From Hyphomicrobiales bacterium (GTDB taxonomy: Bacteria > Pseudomonadota > Alphaproteobacteria > Rhizobiales > Rhizobiaceae), in the NCBI GenBank assembly GCA_900469965.1, contig UBZP01000019.1:1-54465 (forward strand): a stretch of DNA of 54,465 bases. The letters are read 5' to 3'. Each line of letters starts with the position of its first letter. Within the stretch, counting starts at the first letter, position 1. The notes beneath the pieces were generated by a model. It saw only the letters and a list, made by a program, of their open reading frames with translations. It made no database searches and had not been told where the DNA came from. A program made the position numbers and the translations under genes. Shown here piece after piece: positions 1-7,833 of the stretch.

Positions 1-216
1 TAGACGAAGGGCGCGTGCGGGGCGGTTTATAGTGGGCGTCTTGCGGTTGCGCAAGCGGCAAACGGTGCGGATGTCAAAAAAACTTCATCCTGGCGAAACG
101 TCCGCAGGTGCGCAAAATAGTAATATCGAATCAATTAGTTATTGTGAATTTTTCACACGTGGAGGCGCCCGCGGCCGCGCCGGGGCGGGCAGCCGGGACT
201 GCCGCGCAGGGCGGCG
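1..216. other. Left-edge intergenic sequence
   Basis: No convincing gene is visible here. The frames are short and lack a ribosome binding site or a recognisable protein. The stretch around 100-160 is AT-richer than its surroundings and may hold a promoter for a gene outside the window, but no clear -35/-10 pair can be named. Confidence 0.4.
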
Positions 217-1554
217 CTACTTGCGCCGGCCGCGGCATCGCCAGTTCCAGTCGCGCTCCGGACCGATGTCGATATGGACGGATTCGGTGTGGCAGTAGGT
301 GCCGACGCCGCCGCGTCCCGGCATGCTGCGCAGGTACTGGGCGAGCTCCCATCGGCTGACACCGGCAATCTGGATGTCGGCGGCCTCGCAACGGGTGTGG
401 AGCGACTGCTTCGCCCGGTTGCGCTTGATCGGACGGACGCCGGAGGTGACGATGACGGGCTTGCCGTAGTGCTGCTCGACCGTCTTCAGGACGGTCAGGA
501 GCTCCGGCTTGAAGCAGCCGGTATTGACCTTCTCCGTCTGCAGCCAGAGGCCGTTCGGCGACAGCCGCGCCAGACCCGCAAGCGAGGCGACCTCCGTGAC
601 GCCGCCATTGTCGTCCGCATCGTCGGGGGATTCTTCTGCCTCGGAATGGTCTCCGGGGGCTGCGGTCTGTGCGGCAGCGACGTCGGGCAGGGCGGACGGG
701 TCGAGCGAGGCCGCCTGGTAGGCGACGGCCGTCTCGCGGTTGAGAAGCCTGGTCTTTCTGACGGTCGACGGCTTTTCGGCATCCGTGTTGCCGGTCGGCT
801 TGCGCTTGGCGGCGAACAGGGCGGCGAGCGTCAGCCGGGTTTCCGGGCTGCCGGCGGGATTGTCCTGCGGTCCGGGATCGGCGACGGCCATATCCTCCGT
901 CTCCGCAGCCGGCGCGCCATCCGCCGGGCCTGCCGCCAGCGCGCGCGCCGCGTCGTTGCCTTCGCCTTCGGCCACAAGCGCCGTGCGGACACTGGTGGGG
1001 ACGGGGACGCGATCGGGGACGAGCGCTGCCTCCTCGTCGGGTGCGGGCATCGCAGCGGGCGATACGCCGGAGGCGGCGGGGATCGCACCGGTGGTGTCGT
1101 CGGCCGGCATCGTCGCGGAATCGGATTGATAGAGATTGGTGATCGAGCGGCCGGTCGGTTCCGCACCCGGGTCGGCCGCCGGCCCCTGTTCGCCGGAAGG
1201 GGCGGCGGATGCGAAGATGCTGGTCTGGCTCGCATTCACCTGGGCGGGCTGCATGATGGCTTCGGCGAAGCTTGCCGGTTCGGAGGGGGCGCCGCCGGCC
1301 TCCGGTGGCCCCGACTGGCCGGTATCGTTGCCACCGGCGCTCACCATCGGGTCGCGATATCGGGCCGTCTGCCCGCCGCCGCCGGCCTCGGGTGTCTCGA
1401 CCTGGCTTGCGGCCGCTTCCGCCGCGACGCCGCCGTCATCCGGCTGAACCTCTCCGGTGGCCGAGACGCAGGCGCTGAGCGCCAGCGACGATACCGCAAC
1501 CAGCAGTCCGCTCCGCATCCTGTTGGCGATCTTGCCTATTCCGTCCGTCGTCAT
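217..1554 (-). CDS. YcbK/DUF882-family (peptidase M15_3-like) lipoprotein
   Basis: This is a 445-residue envelope protein. I start it at the ATG at 1554, which gives a short charged N-terminus and then a hydrophobic stretch ending in LSAC, a typical lipobox, so it is probably a lipoprotein. A long low-complexity region rich in Ala, Pro, Gly and Glu follows (roughly residues 35-330). The last ~100 residues form the conserved domain, with an S-L-H-x-R-C-E-A-A-D-I motif and a later S-V-H-I-D-I motif. These supply the His/Asp zinc ligands of the M15/VanY-like peptidoglycan peptidase fold, so a role in peptide cross-link cleavage or wall maintenance is likely. The frame is open further upstream to 1749, but that part reads like untranslated shadow. 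Family assignment is firm; substrate and activity are inferred. Confidence 0.8.
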   Translation of the reverse strand: MTTDGIGKIANRMRSGLLVAVSSLALSACVSATGEVQPDDGGVAAEAAASQVETPEAGGGGQTARYRDPMVSAGGNDTGQSGPPEAGGAPSEPASFAEAIMQPAQVNASQTSIFASAAPSGEQGPAADPGAEPTGRSITNLYQSDSATMPADDTTGAIPAASGVSPAAMPAPDEEAALVPDRVPVPTSVRTALVAEGEGNDAARALAAGPADGAPAAETEDMAVADPGPQDNPAGSPETRLTLAALFAAKRKPTGNTDAEKPSTVRKTRLLNRETAVAYQAASLDPSALPDVAAAQTAAPGDHSEAEESPDDADDNGGVTEVASLAGLARLSPNGLWLQTEKVNTGCFKPELLTVLKTVEQHYGKPVIVTSGVRPIKRNRAKQSLHTRCEAADIQIAGVSRWELAQYLRSMPGRGGVGTYCHTESVHIDIGPERDWNWRCRGRRK

Positions 1555-1917
1555 GAAGTTCGGATCCCCGCATTCGGCGCCGCCGCCGCACAAGGATCGG
1601 CCGCGCCTGTCCGCACAAGGGCAGCCATTGCGGAAGGATTGATCCGTCGTGGCTCCCCGCAGCCCGCAAGTCACTGCGGGCCGCTCACTCGAATTCCACC
1701 GGAATGAAGCCTGTCGGGCGGGGCTCTCCTCCCTCCGGGAATCATCCACCCGCCGACAGCCGCGGCAATAGTCCGGGCAAAAGACGGCGAAACCGTGGTG
1801 AAATGCGCGCAGGCGTTGCAGTCAGCCGTGCCCGGGATCGTTCGCTATCCCGGGTGCGGCGGAAGGCAGGCGCCTGCGATCGCTATCGAGTGCTAGAGCG
1901 GGTGCGTTGTGCGAGGC

Positions 1918-2358
1918 TTACCAGCTGCCGGTGTTCGGCATGGATGCCCAGGGTTCGGCCGGCGGCAGGCTTTCGCCCTTCTGCAGGATCTCGAACGAGA
2001 TGCCGTCCGGCGAGCGCACGAAGGCCATGTGCCCGTCGCGCGGCGGCCGGTTGATGGTCACGCCGTTGTCCATCAGTTTCTGGCAGTAGCCGTAGATGTC
2101 GTCGACCTCGTAGGCCAGGTGGCCGAAGTTGCGGCCGCCGGAGTAGGTTTCCGGATCCCAGTTGTAGGTCAGCTCGATGCAGGGGGCGGCATTGGCCTTG
2201 GCGGAGGCGACGTCCTCGGACGCTGCGAGGAAGATCAGGGTGAAGCGGCCCTTTTCGTTTTCCATCCTGCGGGTTTCGACGAAACCCATGAGGTCGCGAT
2301 AGAAGTGAAGCGATTGCTCGATGTCGGCGACCCGGACCATGGTGTGAAGGTAGCGCAT
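1918..2358 (-). CDS. gloA: Lactoylglutathione lyase (glyoxalase I)
   Basis: This 146-residue protein converts the hemithioacetal of methylglyoxal and glutathione to S-lactoylglutathione in the cytoplasm. The start at 2358 gives the classic N-terminus MRYLHTMVRV, with His5 as a metal ligand, and has a GAGGA ribosome site eight bases upstream. Other family landmarks are the C-I-E-L-T-Y-N-W segment with its metal-binding Glu, the N-F-G-H-L-A segment with the second His, and F-E-I-L near the end with the last Glu. Length and motif order match bacterial GloA. It is divergent from the cold-shock gene and stands alone. A longer frame runs upstream to 2508 but lacks family similarity. Confidence 0.9.
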   Translation of the reverse strand: MRYLHTMVRVADIEQSLHFYRDLMGFVETRRMENEKGRFTLIFLAASEDVASAKANAAPCIELTYNWDPETYSGGRNFGHLAYEVDDIYGYCQKLMDNGVTINRPPRDGHMAFVRSPDGISFEILQKGESLPPAEPWASMPNTGSW

Positions 2359-2560
2359 GCCTTTATCCTCAAAGCGGATGAATGAATGGGCGCGAAGATA
2401 GGAGATTGTCAGCCAGAGGCAAGCCTCGCCGTCTATGGAGAGTTGCGGGCAAAACTTTTCGTGAAGGCTTGCCCTACCGCATTGGGACGATGTTATTCTG
2501 GTTGGCAAGAATCAGTTAACCGTAAAACATGTGACGCGTAATCGAGGGGCTGGGCAGATC

Positions 2561-3139
2561 ATGGCGGACAGGATGTCAACGAAGGAAATCACGGAGCGTG
2601 ATGACCAGGGTGGCGAGGCGGTCGACCTGATCGAGATCACCGGCGTCATCAAGTGGTTCGACGTCGCCAAGGGTTTCGGGTTCATCGTCCCGGACAACGG
2701 CATGCAGGACGTGCTGGTCCACGTCACCTGCCTTCGCCGCGACGGCTACCAGACGGTGCTGGAAGGCACCCGGGTGGTCGCCCTGATCCAGCGCCGCGAC
2801 CGCGGCTACCAGGCCTTCCGCATTCTTTCCATGGACCAGTCGACGGCGGTCCATCCCTCGCAGATGCCGCCGGTCAAGACGCATGTGCAGGTCACCCCGA
2901 CGAGCGGCCTGGAGCGGGTGCTGGTGAAGTGGTTCAACCGCACCAAGGGCTTCGGCTTCCTGACCCGCGGGGAGGGGACCGAGGACATCTTCATCCACAT
3001 GGAGACGCTGCGCCGCTTCGGGCTGACGGAGCTGCGTCCGGGACAGGTCGTCCTCGTCCGCTTCGGCGACGGCGAGAAGGGTCTGATGGCGGCCGAGATC
3101 CATCCGGACAACCCGATGCCGGGCAACCGGGCGCATTGA
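2561..3139 (+). CDS. Tandem cold-shock-domain protein
   Basis: This 192-residue protein has two cold-shock domains (about residues 26-91 and 117-182) joined by a linker. The first carries the RNA-binding signature V-I-K-W-F-D-V-A-K-G-F-G-F, the second V-K-W-F-N-R-T-K-G-F-G-F-L. Typical Csp proteins of about 70 residues have one domain; double-domain versions are characteristic of Alphaproteobacteria. It should bind single-stranded RNA or DNA and act as an RNA chaperone or antiterminator. The ATG at 2561 was chosen over the upstream GTG at 2531 because the family begins here; a second ATG at 2573 is also possible. The stop codon overlaps the next gene's start (TGATG), so the two are probably co-translated. 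Confidence 0.88.
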   Translation: MADRMSTKEITERDDQGGEAVDLIEITGVIKWFDVAKGFGFIVPDNGMQDVLVHVTCLRRDGYQTVLEGTRVVALIQRRDRGYQAFRILSMDQSTAVHPSQMPPVKTHVQVTPTSGLERVLVKWFNRTKGFGFLTRGEGTEDIFIHMETLRRFGLTELRPGQVVLVRFGDGEKGLMAAEIHPDNPMPGNRAH

Positions 3140-3633
3140 TGGCCGACGCTGTCCGCGCCTGCCTCCTCCATGCGTGCAGCGCCCTCGTGGCGCTTTTTTT
3201 GTTGCTTGCCGGCGCCGCGCTCGCGGACGAGACGTTTACGGAAGGGCAGCTGTCGATCGTCACGCGCGACGGCGCCCGCCATGCCTTCACGGTGGAACTG
3301 GCGTTGACGCCGCGCCAGCGGGCGCAGGGGCTGATGAACCGCCGCACCATGGCGGCCGACCGCGGCATGCTCTTCTCCTTCGGCGAGACCCGCCAGGTGC
3401 TGATGTGGATGAAGAACACCTACCTGCCGCTCGACATGCTGTTCATCGACGAAAGCGGCGAGATCCGCACCATCCGCGAGAAGGCCGAGCCGCTGTCCGA
3501 GGCGATCATCGATTCGCGCGGCCCGGTGGCCTATGTCCTGGAGCTCAACGCCGGCACGGTACGCAGCCTCGGCATCCGCACCGGCGACCGCGTCGAAAGC
3601 CCGGTGATCTCGGGCGGTGCTGAACAGCCCTAG
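3139..3633 (+). CDS. DUF192 family secreted protein
   Basis: This 164-residue protein starts at an ATG that shares one base with the preceding stop codon, which implies translational coupling to the cold-shock gene. Residues 1-29 form a signal peptide with a hydrophobic core rich in Leu and Ala, ending A-L-A before D-E-T-F. The mature part shows the DUF192 pattern: A-L-T-P-x-x-R-A-Q-G-L-M-N-R, then G-M-L-F-S-F, W-M-K-N-T-Y-L-P-L-D-M-L-F-I, and an R-x-x-G-I-R-x-G-D-R-V end. The family is widespread and its function unknown. The sequence supports family membership and export but no particular activity. Confidence 0.85.
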   Translation: MADAVRACLLHACSALVALFLLLAGAALADETFTEGQLSIVTRDGARHAFTVELALTPRQRAQGLMNRRTMAADRGMLFSFGETRQVLMWMKNTYLPLDMLFIDESGEIRTIREKAEPLSEAIIDSRGPVAYVLELNAGTVRSLGIRTGDRVESPVISGGAEQP

Positions 3634-3706
3634 GCGGCGACCGGCGGTGCCGAAGCGGATTGGGAAGCGCTCCGAATCCGTGTAAGGAGGCGCAGCAGGA
3701 ACGACG

Positions 3707-3970
3707 GTGAAGACGAAAATGGCGGCACGGGATCGATACTCCAGGAAGCTCGAATGCTCCAAATGCGGGCGAACCGGCTTTGCGGAGGTCTCCGAGGACG
3801 ACGATCCGGGCCGCAGGAATCCGGGTTTCAGGATAGACGAGATGCCCGCCGGATTTTCCACCGAGCGCGCCTCGAGCGACCCGGCAAGGCACATGGTGCG
3901 CTGCCGTTGCGGCAATGTCTTTGCCTTCAAGCAGAAGACCTATTATGCGCCGGGCGGGGAGCCGGCTTGA
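3707..3970 (+). CDS. Small zinc-ribbon-like hypothetical protein
   Basis: This 87-residue protein has a C-x2-C pair near residue 17 (C-S-K-C-G) and a second pair, C-R-C-G, near residue 66, the spacing of a small zinc ribbon. The middle contains an acidic patch (E-D-D-D). I use the GTG at 3707. An AGGA lies just upstream and a strong AAGGAGG at 3684-3690 lies further away; the ATG at 3719 is an alternative. No family is recognised. A zinc-stabilised nucleic-acid or protein binding role is possible but not shown. It sits between DUF192 and the alginate-lyase-like gene without overlap. Confidence 0.55.
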   Translation: MKTKMAARDRYSRKLECSKCGRTGFAEVSEDDDPGRRNPGFRIDEMPAGFSTERASSDPARHMVRCRCGNVFAFKQKTYYAPGGEPA

Positions 3971-4028
3971 ACCGCGGGCCGATGGGCGGGGGGCCTGCGG
4001 AACCGGACAGGATGGACTGGAATTCGAG

Positions 4029-5156
4029 ATGATGAAACGCCTTGCCCATGCAGCCCTCACGCTGGTCGCCGCCGTCATGCTGGCGGCGAGTGCGGTAGCC
4101 GCCGACCTCAAGCATCCCGGGCTGATCAATTCCGGCGGACGGCTCAACGTGCTGTCGCGCCTGGAGAAGGACGCCCGCAGCTCCGACCGGCGCCAGAGCT
4201 ACTATGCGTCCCTCGACAAGGACCGTCGCTTCTCCGTCGACTACCAGCCGAGGGCGATGGACTATGTGCTCGTCGTGGCGCGCACGAGCAACGAATCGGA
4301 GAAGCGGTTCCGCAACGACATGGCGGCCGCCTATTTCACGGCCCTGCGCTGGGTGAAGACGGGCGACAACCGCTACCGCGCGAAGTCGATCGAGATCATG
4401 AACGCCTGGGCAGACAAATTCGTTGCCCTGACGCGCGAGAAAGGCACCAAGACCGGACCCGGGCAGATCCCGCTCGAAGCCGCCTGGGCGATCCCGATCT
4501 GGGCCAACGCCGCCGAGATCATCCGCTACTACAGGCATCCCTACGGCGATCCGGGCCCGGAATGGAAGGACAGCGACGTCCGCAAGTTCCGGGCCTTTCT
4601 CGGGCGCCTGCACGCGCAGCGAAACGAGATGCGGCGCGATCATGTCGACAACCAGGGGGTCTCCGGTGCGCTCGCCGACATGTCGCTCGGCGTCTTTAAC
4701 GACGACAGGCGGCTCTACGAGGCCGGCCTCGCACAGGCGCGGGCGCTGATGGCCGGCATCATCGCCAACGACGGCGAGGTGAAGGAACTGCGTTCGCGCG
4801 ATTGCGTGCACCCGCAATACTCGCTGATCGGACTGACGCAGGCCGGCCAGATCGAAATGAATCAGACGGGCCAGAGCACGCTATTGTCGATGACGCGCAA
4901 GGGGGGAAAGCAGCCGGTCCTGGCGTCGGGGATCGAATACATGTCGCGTGCGCTGAACGAGGGATCCGATGCCCGCGACTGCCGCACCGCCAAGCTGCTC
5001 GACGGCTACGCACCGATGGTGAAACGTCTCTATGCCAACGACAACAAGATCCAGCTGAACGAACTGAACAATGCGATGGAGACTGCGCCGAAGCGGATGT
5101 CGGGCCTCTTCCCGGAAGGCACGGAATTCACGCACGGCGAGGAAGGCCCGCAGTAG
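4029..5156 (+). CDS. Alginate-lyase-fold secreted protein
   Basis: This is a 375-residue protein starting at the first of two adjacent ATG codons. The N-terminus is a signal peptide (basic M-M-K-R-L, hydrophobic core, A-V-A-A cleavage region), so the product is exported. The body is helical and resembles the alginate_lyase (PF05426, PL5-like) toroid, with a repeated-helix layout and the segment around D-N-Q-G-V-S-G-A-L-A-D-M-S-L-G-V-F-N-D-D, which aligns with the family's N-N-H-G-x-W-x-D catalytic region. The usual catalytic His in that segment appears to be Gln here, so lyase activity on alginate is uncertain. No other polysaccharide genes are next to it. Confidence 0.7.
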   Translation: MMKRLAHAALTLVAAVMLAASAVAADLKHPGLINSGGRLNVLSRLEKDARSSDRRQSYYASLDKDRRFSVDYQPRAMDYVLVVARTSNESEKRFRNDMAAAYFTALRWVKTGDNRYRAKSIEIMNAWADKFVALTREKGTKTGPGQIPLEAAWAIPIWANAAEIIRYYRHPYGDPGPEWKDSDVRKFRAFLGRLHAQRNEMRRDHVDNQGVSGALADMSLGVFNDDRRLYEAGLAQARALMAGIIANDGEVKELRSRDCVHPQYSLIGLTQAGQIEMNQTGQSTLLSMTRKGGKQPVLASGIEYMSRALNEGSDARDCRTAKLLDGYAPMVKRLYANDNKIQLNELNNAMETAPKRMSGLFPEGTEFTHGEEGPQ

Positions 5157-5576
5157 GCCGCCTGCGGCGGCGTTGGCGGAGCCGCGCCGCGCCGCCCCAT
5201 TCGCGCGGCAGGCGCAGGTGGGCCCGGATTGCGCTGGTCGAGGAGGGGCGTGAGGCCATTCCGCGCTTCTGTCGATCGCCGGCGGCTCAAGGGTGCCCTC
5301 CCGGGGCGCCCCCAGGCCAGGGCGTCTCCTCTTCCCATCCATGCCTCCCGGCGTGTCACCCGCGTCGTCCGCCTGCGGCCGTAGCACAGCGGGACCGCTT
5401 CGGTCGTCTGCGCCGCCGTCGCCCGGTCGATGGCGGGCATCCCTTTGCCGGTGACGGAACGAAAGCAGCGCGGGCGGCGGCTTGTTCCCTGTGGCCACGG
5501 CGCCGGATCAGGCGGCACCGCAAGCGGGCATCGTGTTGCCGCCCGCCCCCCGGCGCCGTCCCGCAGCGGCTTGCCA
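5157..5576. other. Intergenic region without a supported gene
   Basis: About 420 bases of GC-rich sequence follow the alginate-lyase-like gene. Open frames exist on both strands, but they continue from antisense shadows, lack ribosome sites and resemble no family. I see no terminator with a clear T tract. The last bases run into the rcnR-like operator at 5577. Confidence 0.4.
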
Positions 5577-5595
5577 TATCCCCTCCAGGGGGATA
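5577..5595. promoter_or_regulatory. Putative RcnR/CsoR-family operator
   Basis: A perfect inverted repeat, TATCCCC-N5-GGGGATA, lies 10 bases upstream of the regulator's start codon. CsoR/RcnR-type repressors recognise short G/C tracts flanked by AT, so this fits autoregulation and metal-dependent derepression of the downstream efflux gene. The assignment is by position and pattern. Confidence 0.6.
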
Positions 5596-5605
5596 GGATA
5601 TAGTC

Positions 5606-5881
5606 ATGACCGAACACAAGCACGATACCCATCCCGAGATCGTCAAGCGGCTGCGGCGGGCCGAGGGGCACCTGAAGAGCGTGGTCACGATGATCGAGGC
5701 GGGCAAGCCCTGCCTCGAGCTCGCCCAGCAGCTCCACGCCGTCGAGAAGGCGATCGCCAACGCCAAGCGAACCTTGATCCAGGATCATCTCGACCATTGC
5801 CTGGAGGACGCCGTCGGATCGCTCGCGCGCGACCAGCGGCGACCGATCGACGAGTTCAAGGCGATCACCAAATATCTCTGA
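5606..5881 (+). CDS. rcnR: Metal-sensing CsoR/RcnR-family repressor
   Basis: This 91-residue all-helical regulator belongs to the CsoR/RcnR/FrmR family. Visible landmarks are the helix R-L-R-R-A-E-G-H-L-K near residue 17, the conserved Cys in G-K-P-C-L-E-L-A-Q-Q-L at about residue 35, and the helix containing D-H-L-D-H-C with the His residues that complete the nickel/cobalt site in RcnR and DmeR. The extreme N-terminus is also His-rich (T-E-H-K-H-D-T-H). It should bind the palindrome just upstream and release it when nickel or cobalt binds, switching on the efflux gene 10 bases downstream. The symbol is by analogy; it resembles rhizobial DmeR at least as closely. Confidence 0.82.
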   Translation: MTEHKHDTHPEIVKRLRRAEGHLKSVVTMIEAGKPCLELAQQLHAVEKAIANAKRTLIQDHLDHCLEDAVGSLARDQRRPIDEFKAITKYL

Positions 5882-5891
5882 GGTCCGCAGG

Positions 5892-7190
5892 ATGCCCGAT
5901 TTCGCCGAGTTGATCCGACAGGGAACGGCGCATGCCTGGCTGTTCGTTCCGAGCGCCGTCCTGCTCGGCGCGCTGCATGGCCTGGAGCCCGGCCATTCGA
6001 AGACGATGATGGCAGCCTTCATCGTCGCCGTGCGCGGCACGGTGGCACAGGCGGTGCTCCTCGGCGTGGCCGCGACGATCTCGCACACGGCGGTCGTCTG
6101 GGGCATAGCCTTTGCCGGCCTGTACCTGTGGCGCGACGTCGACGCGGAGGTTTTCGAGCCGTATTTCCAGCTGGCATCCGCAGCGATCATCGTTGCGATC
6201 GCGCTGTGGATGCTTTGGCGAACCTGGCGAGACGAAAGGCTGGCGAAGGCGGCCGCCGCAATGGCGCAGGGTCACCCTCACGGTCATCACCATGACCATC
6301 ATCACGGTCACCAGAATGACCATCCTCACCGTCATGAGCAGGGCCACAATCACGGCGATGGCGATAGCCGCCACCATGCCCACGGGCGCGACGGCCCCCG
6401 CGGCATCAGCCGCCGGATCGACACCGGCCACGGCGTCGTGGAGGTCGCGATCTTCGAGGACGGCATGCCGCCGGTCTTTCGGCTGCGGACGCTCAGCGGC
6501 CACGCCTGGCGGGCAGGGGACGTCACGCTCGTGACCGAGGGGCCCGACGGGACGGAGCAGCGCTTTTCCTTCGTCGACGCGGACGGATATCTGCAATCGG
6601 CCACAACGATTGCGGAGCCGCATGCGTTCGCGGCCCGGATCACCCTCGGCCACGGCAATCACAGCCACGATTATGAGCTCGCGTTCGCCGAGGACGGCGG
6701 CATGGATGACGCCCACGCCCACACCCACACGCAGACCGACGGCCAGCCGCGTGGACCCGATCTTCGCCCGGACGGCCACCAGGACGCGCACGCGCGCGCG
6801 CATGCGGACGACATCCGCCGCAGATTCTCGGACCGCAAGGTGACGAACTGGCAGATCGCGCTCTTCGGCCTGACCGGCGGCCTCATTCCTTGCCCGGCCG
6901 CGATCACGGTGCTGCTCCTTTGCCTGCAACTGAAGGCGTTCACCCTCGGCTTCATGCTCGTCCTGTGCTTCTCGCTCGGCCTTGCCGCAACACTGGTGAC
7001 GGTCGGCGTCCTGGCAGCGCTCAGCATCCGCCACGCGACGACGCGCTGGAGCGGCCTCACGGCGCTCGCCCGTCGCGCCCCCTATCTCTCCGGCCTGCTG
7101 ATCGTGCTCGTCGGCCTCTATGTCGGCCTCCACGGCTGGCAGGGTCTGCAGGCCCAGGCGGCGCCGGCGATCGAGACGGGGCAGCCTTGA
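5892..7190 (+). CDS. rcnA: RcnA/NicO-family nickel/cobalt efflux protein
   Basis: This 432-residue inner-membrane exporter pumps Ni2+ and Co2+ out of the cytoplasm. The NicO signature H-G-L-E-P-G-H-S-K lies at residues 29-37 in the first membrane segments. Further membrane helices lie around 50-80 and 93-110, and a second block around 320-415 includes G-G-L-I-P-C-P-A-A. Two His-rich stretches (about 128-164 and 252-305) probably bind metal. Between them lies an unusual ~90-residue segment that looks like a small beta-rich domain and is absent from the shorter E. coli RcnA. It forms an operon with the upstream repressor (10-base gap). Family assignment is strong; the specific metals are inferred from the regulator. 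Confidence 0.85.
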   Translation: MPDFAELIRQGTAHAWLFVPSAVLLGALHGLEPGHSKTMMAAFIVAVRGTVAQAVLLGVAATISHTAVVWGIAFAGLYLWRDVDAEVFEPYFQLASAAIIVAIALWMLWRTWRDERLAKAAAAMAQGHPHGHHHDHHHGHQNDHPHRHEQGHNHGDGDSRHHAHGRDGPRGISRRIDTGHGVVEVAIFEDGMPPVFRLRTLSGHAWRAGDVTLVTEGPDGTEQRFSFVDADGYLQSATTIAEPHAFAARITLGHGNHSHDYELAFAEDGGMDDAHAHTHTQTDGQPRGPDLRPDGHQDAHARAHADDIRRRFSDRKVTNWQIALFGLTGGLIPCPAAITVLLLCLQLKAFTLGFMLVLCFSLGLAATLVTVGVLAALSIRHATTRWSGLTALARRAPYLSGLLIVLVGLYVGLHGWQGLQAQAAPAIETGQP

Positions 7191-7243
7191 TGCAGGCGGC
7201 GATCGCAGCGGCCAGCCGCGGCACGCGGCTGCGGCGGGACTAA
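7190..7243 (+). CDS. Possible 17-codon coupling ORF
   Basis: An ATG overlapping the rcnA stop (TGATG) opens a 17-codon frame ending one base before the GTG start of the yqaA-like gene. It may only carry ribosomes from rcnA to the next gene. There is no similarity evidence, and it could equally be spacer sequence. Confidence 0.25.
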   Translation: MQAAIAAASRGTRLRRD

Positions 7244-7244
7244 C

Positions 7245-7685
7245 GTGGGAACCGGCACCGGTGCCTATGCCGGCCTGTTTCTGGCCGCCTTCCTCGCGGC
7301 CACCCTTCTGCCGGCCCAGTCGGAGACGGCGCTCGTCGCCCTGCAATTGACCAATGACTACCCGGTCATCGCCCTCGTCGCCGTCGCAAGCCTCGGCAAC
7401 GTCCTGGGCTCCGTCGTCAACTGGCTGATCGGGCGCGGCATCGACCGCTTCCGGACGAAGCGCTGGTTTCCGCTCTCTGCCGAACGGCTCACGGCGGCAC
7501 AGCGCTGGTACGGGCGCTACGGCAAGTGGTCGCTCCTGGCGAGCTGGCTGCCGATCATCGGCGATCCGATCACGGTGGCCGCCGGCGTCCTCCGGGTACC
7601 GCTGCCGACCTTCCTCGTCCTCGTCTCCACCGCCAAGGTCGGCCGCTATGCGGCACTGGCGCTGGCGGCAAGCCAATGGACCTGA
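7245..7685 (+). CDS. yqaA: YqaA-family small membrane protein
   Basis: This 146-residue integral membrane protein resembles E. coli YqaA, a small relative of the DedA/SNARE-associated family. Shared features are the start-proximal F-L-A-A-T-L-L-P-A-Q-S-E-T segment, the S-L-G-N-V-L-G-S-V-V-N-W helix, R-W-Y-G-R-Y-G-K-W in the middle and W-L-P-I-I-G-D-P before the last helices. I infer about four membrane segments. The start is a GTG with only a weak ribosome site (GGCGGG), no other start being available after the rcnA stop. Function is unknown; DedA-type proteins are linked to lipid transport and membrane homeostasis. The position suggests cotranscription with the metal-efflux pair. Confidence 0.75.
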   Translation: MGTGTGAYAGLFLAAFLAATLLPAQSETALVALQLTNDYPVIALVAVASLGNVLGSVVNWLIGRGIDRFRTKRWFPLSAERLTAAQRWYGRYGKWSLLASWLPIIGDPITVAAGVLRVPLPTFLVLVSTAKVGRYAALALAASQWT

Positions 7686-7833
7686 CGGCGGCAAGCTGCA
7701 CACCGTGCGTCGGCAGTTCCGGATTGATTTGCGAGTCTCGAAAGCTGGGGGGCGGTGAAGTCACCGGACCGCGGAACGGCTCGGTGAAGGAAGCACCGGG
7801 CAGAAGGTCCTTCCAGCGAAGCTCCGTCGGTAT

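Noticed and set aside
274-1707. A 477-codon plus-strand frame at the left end
   Set aside because: Antisense to the DUF882 lipoprotein and dominated by Gly, Arg and Ala.
6270-6380. Repetitive CAT/CAC-rich DNA that looks like a tandem repeat
   Set aside because: It encodes the His-rich loop of RcnA; no regular repeat-spacer pattern, so not a CRISPR.
5865-7703. A 612-codon minus-strand frame over the metal-efflux genes
   Set aside because: Shadow of rcnA and yqaA; no recognisable protein.
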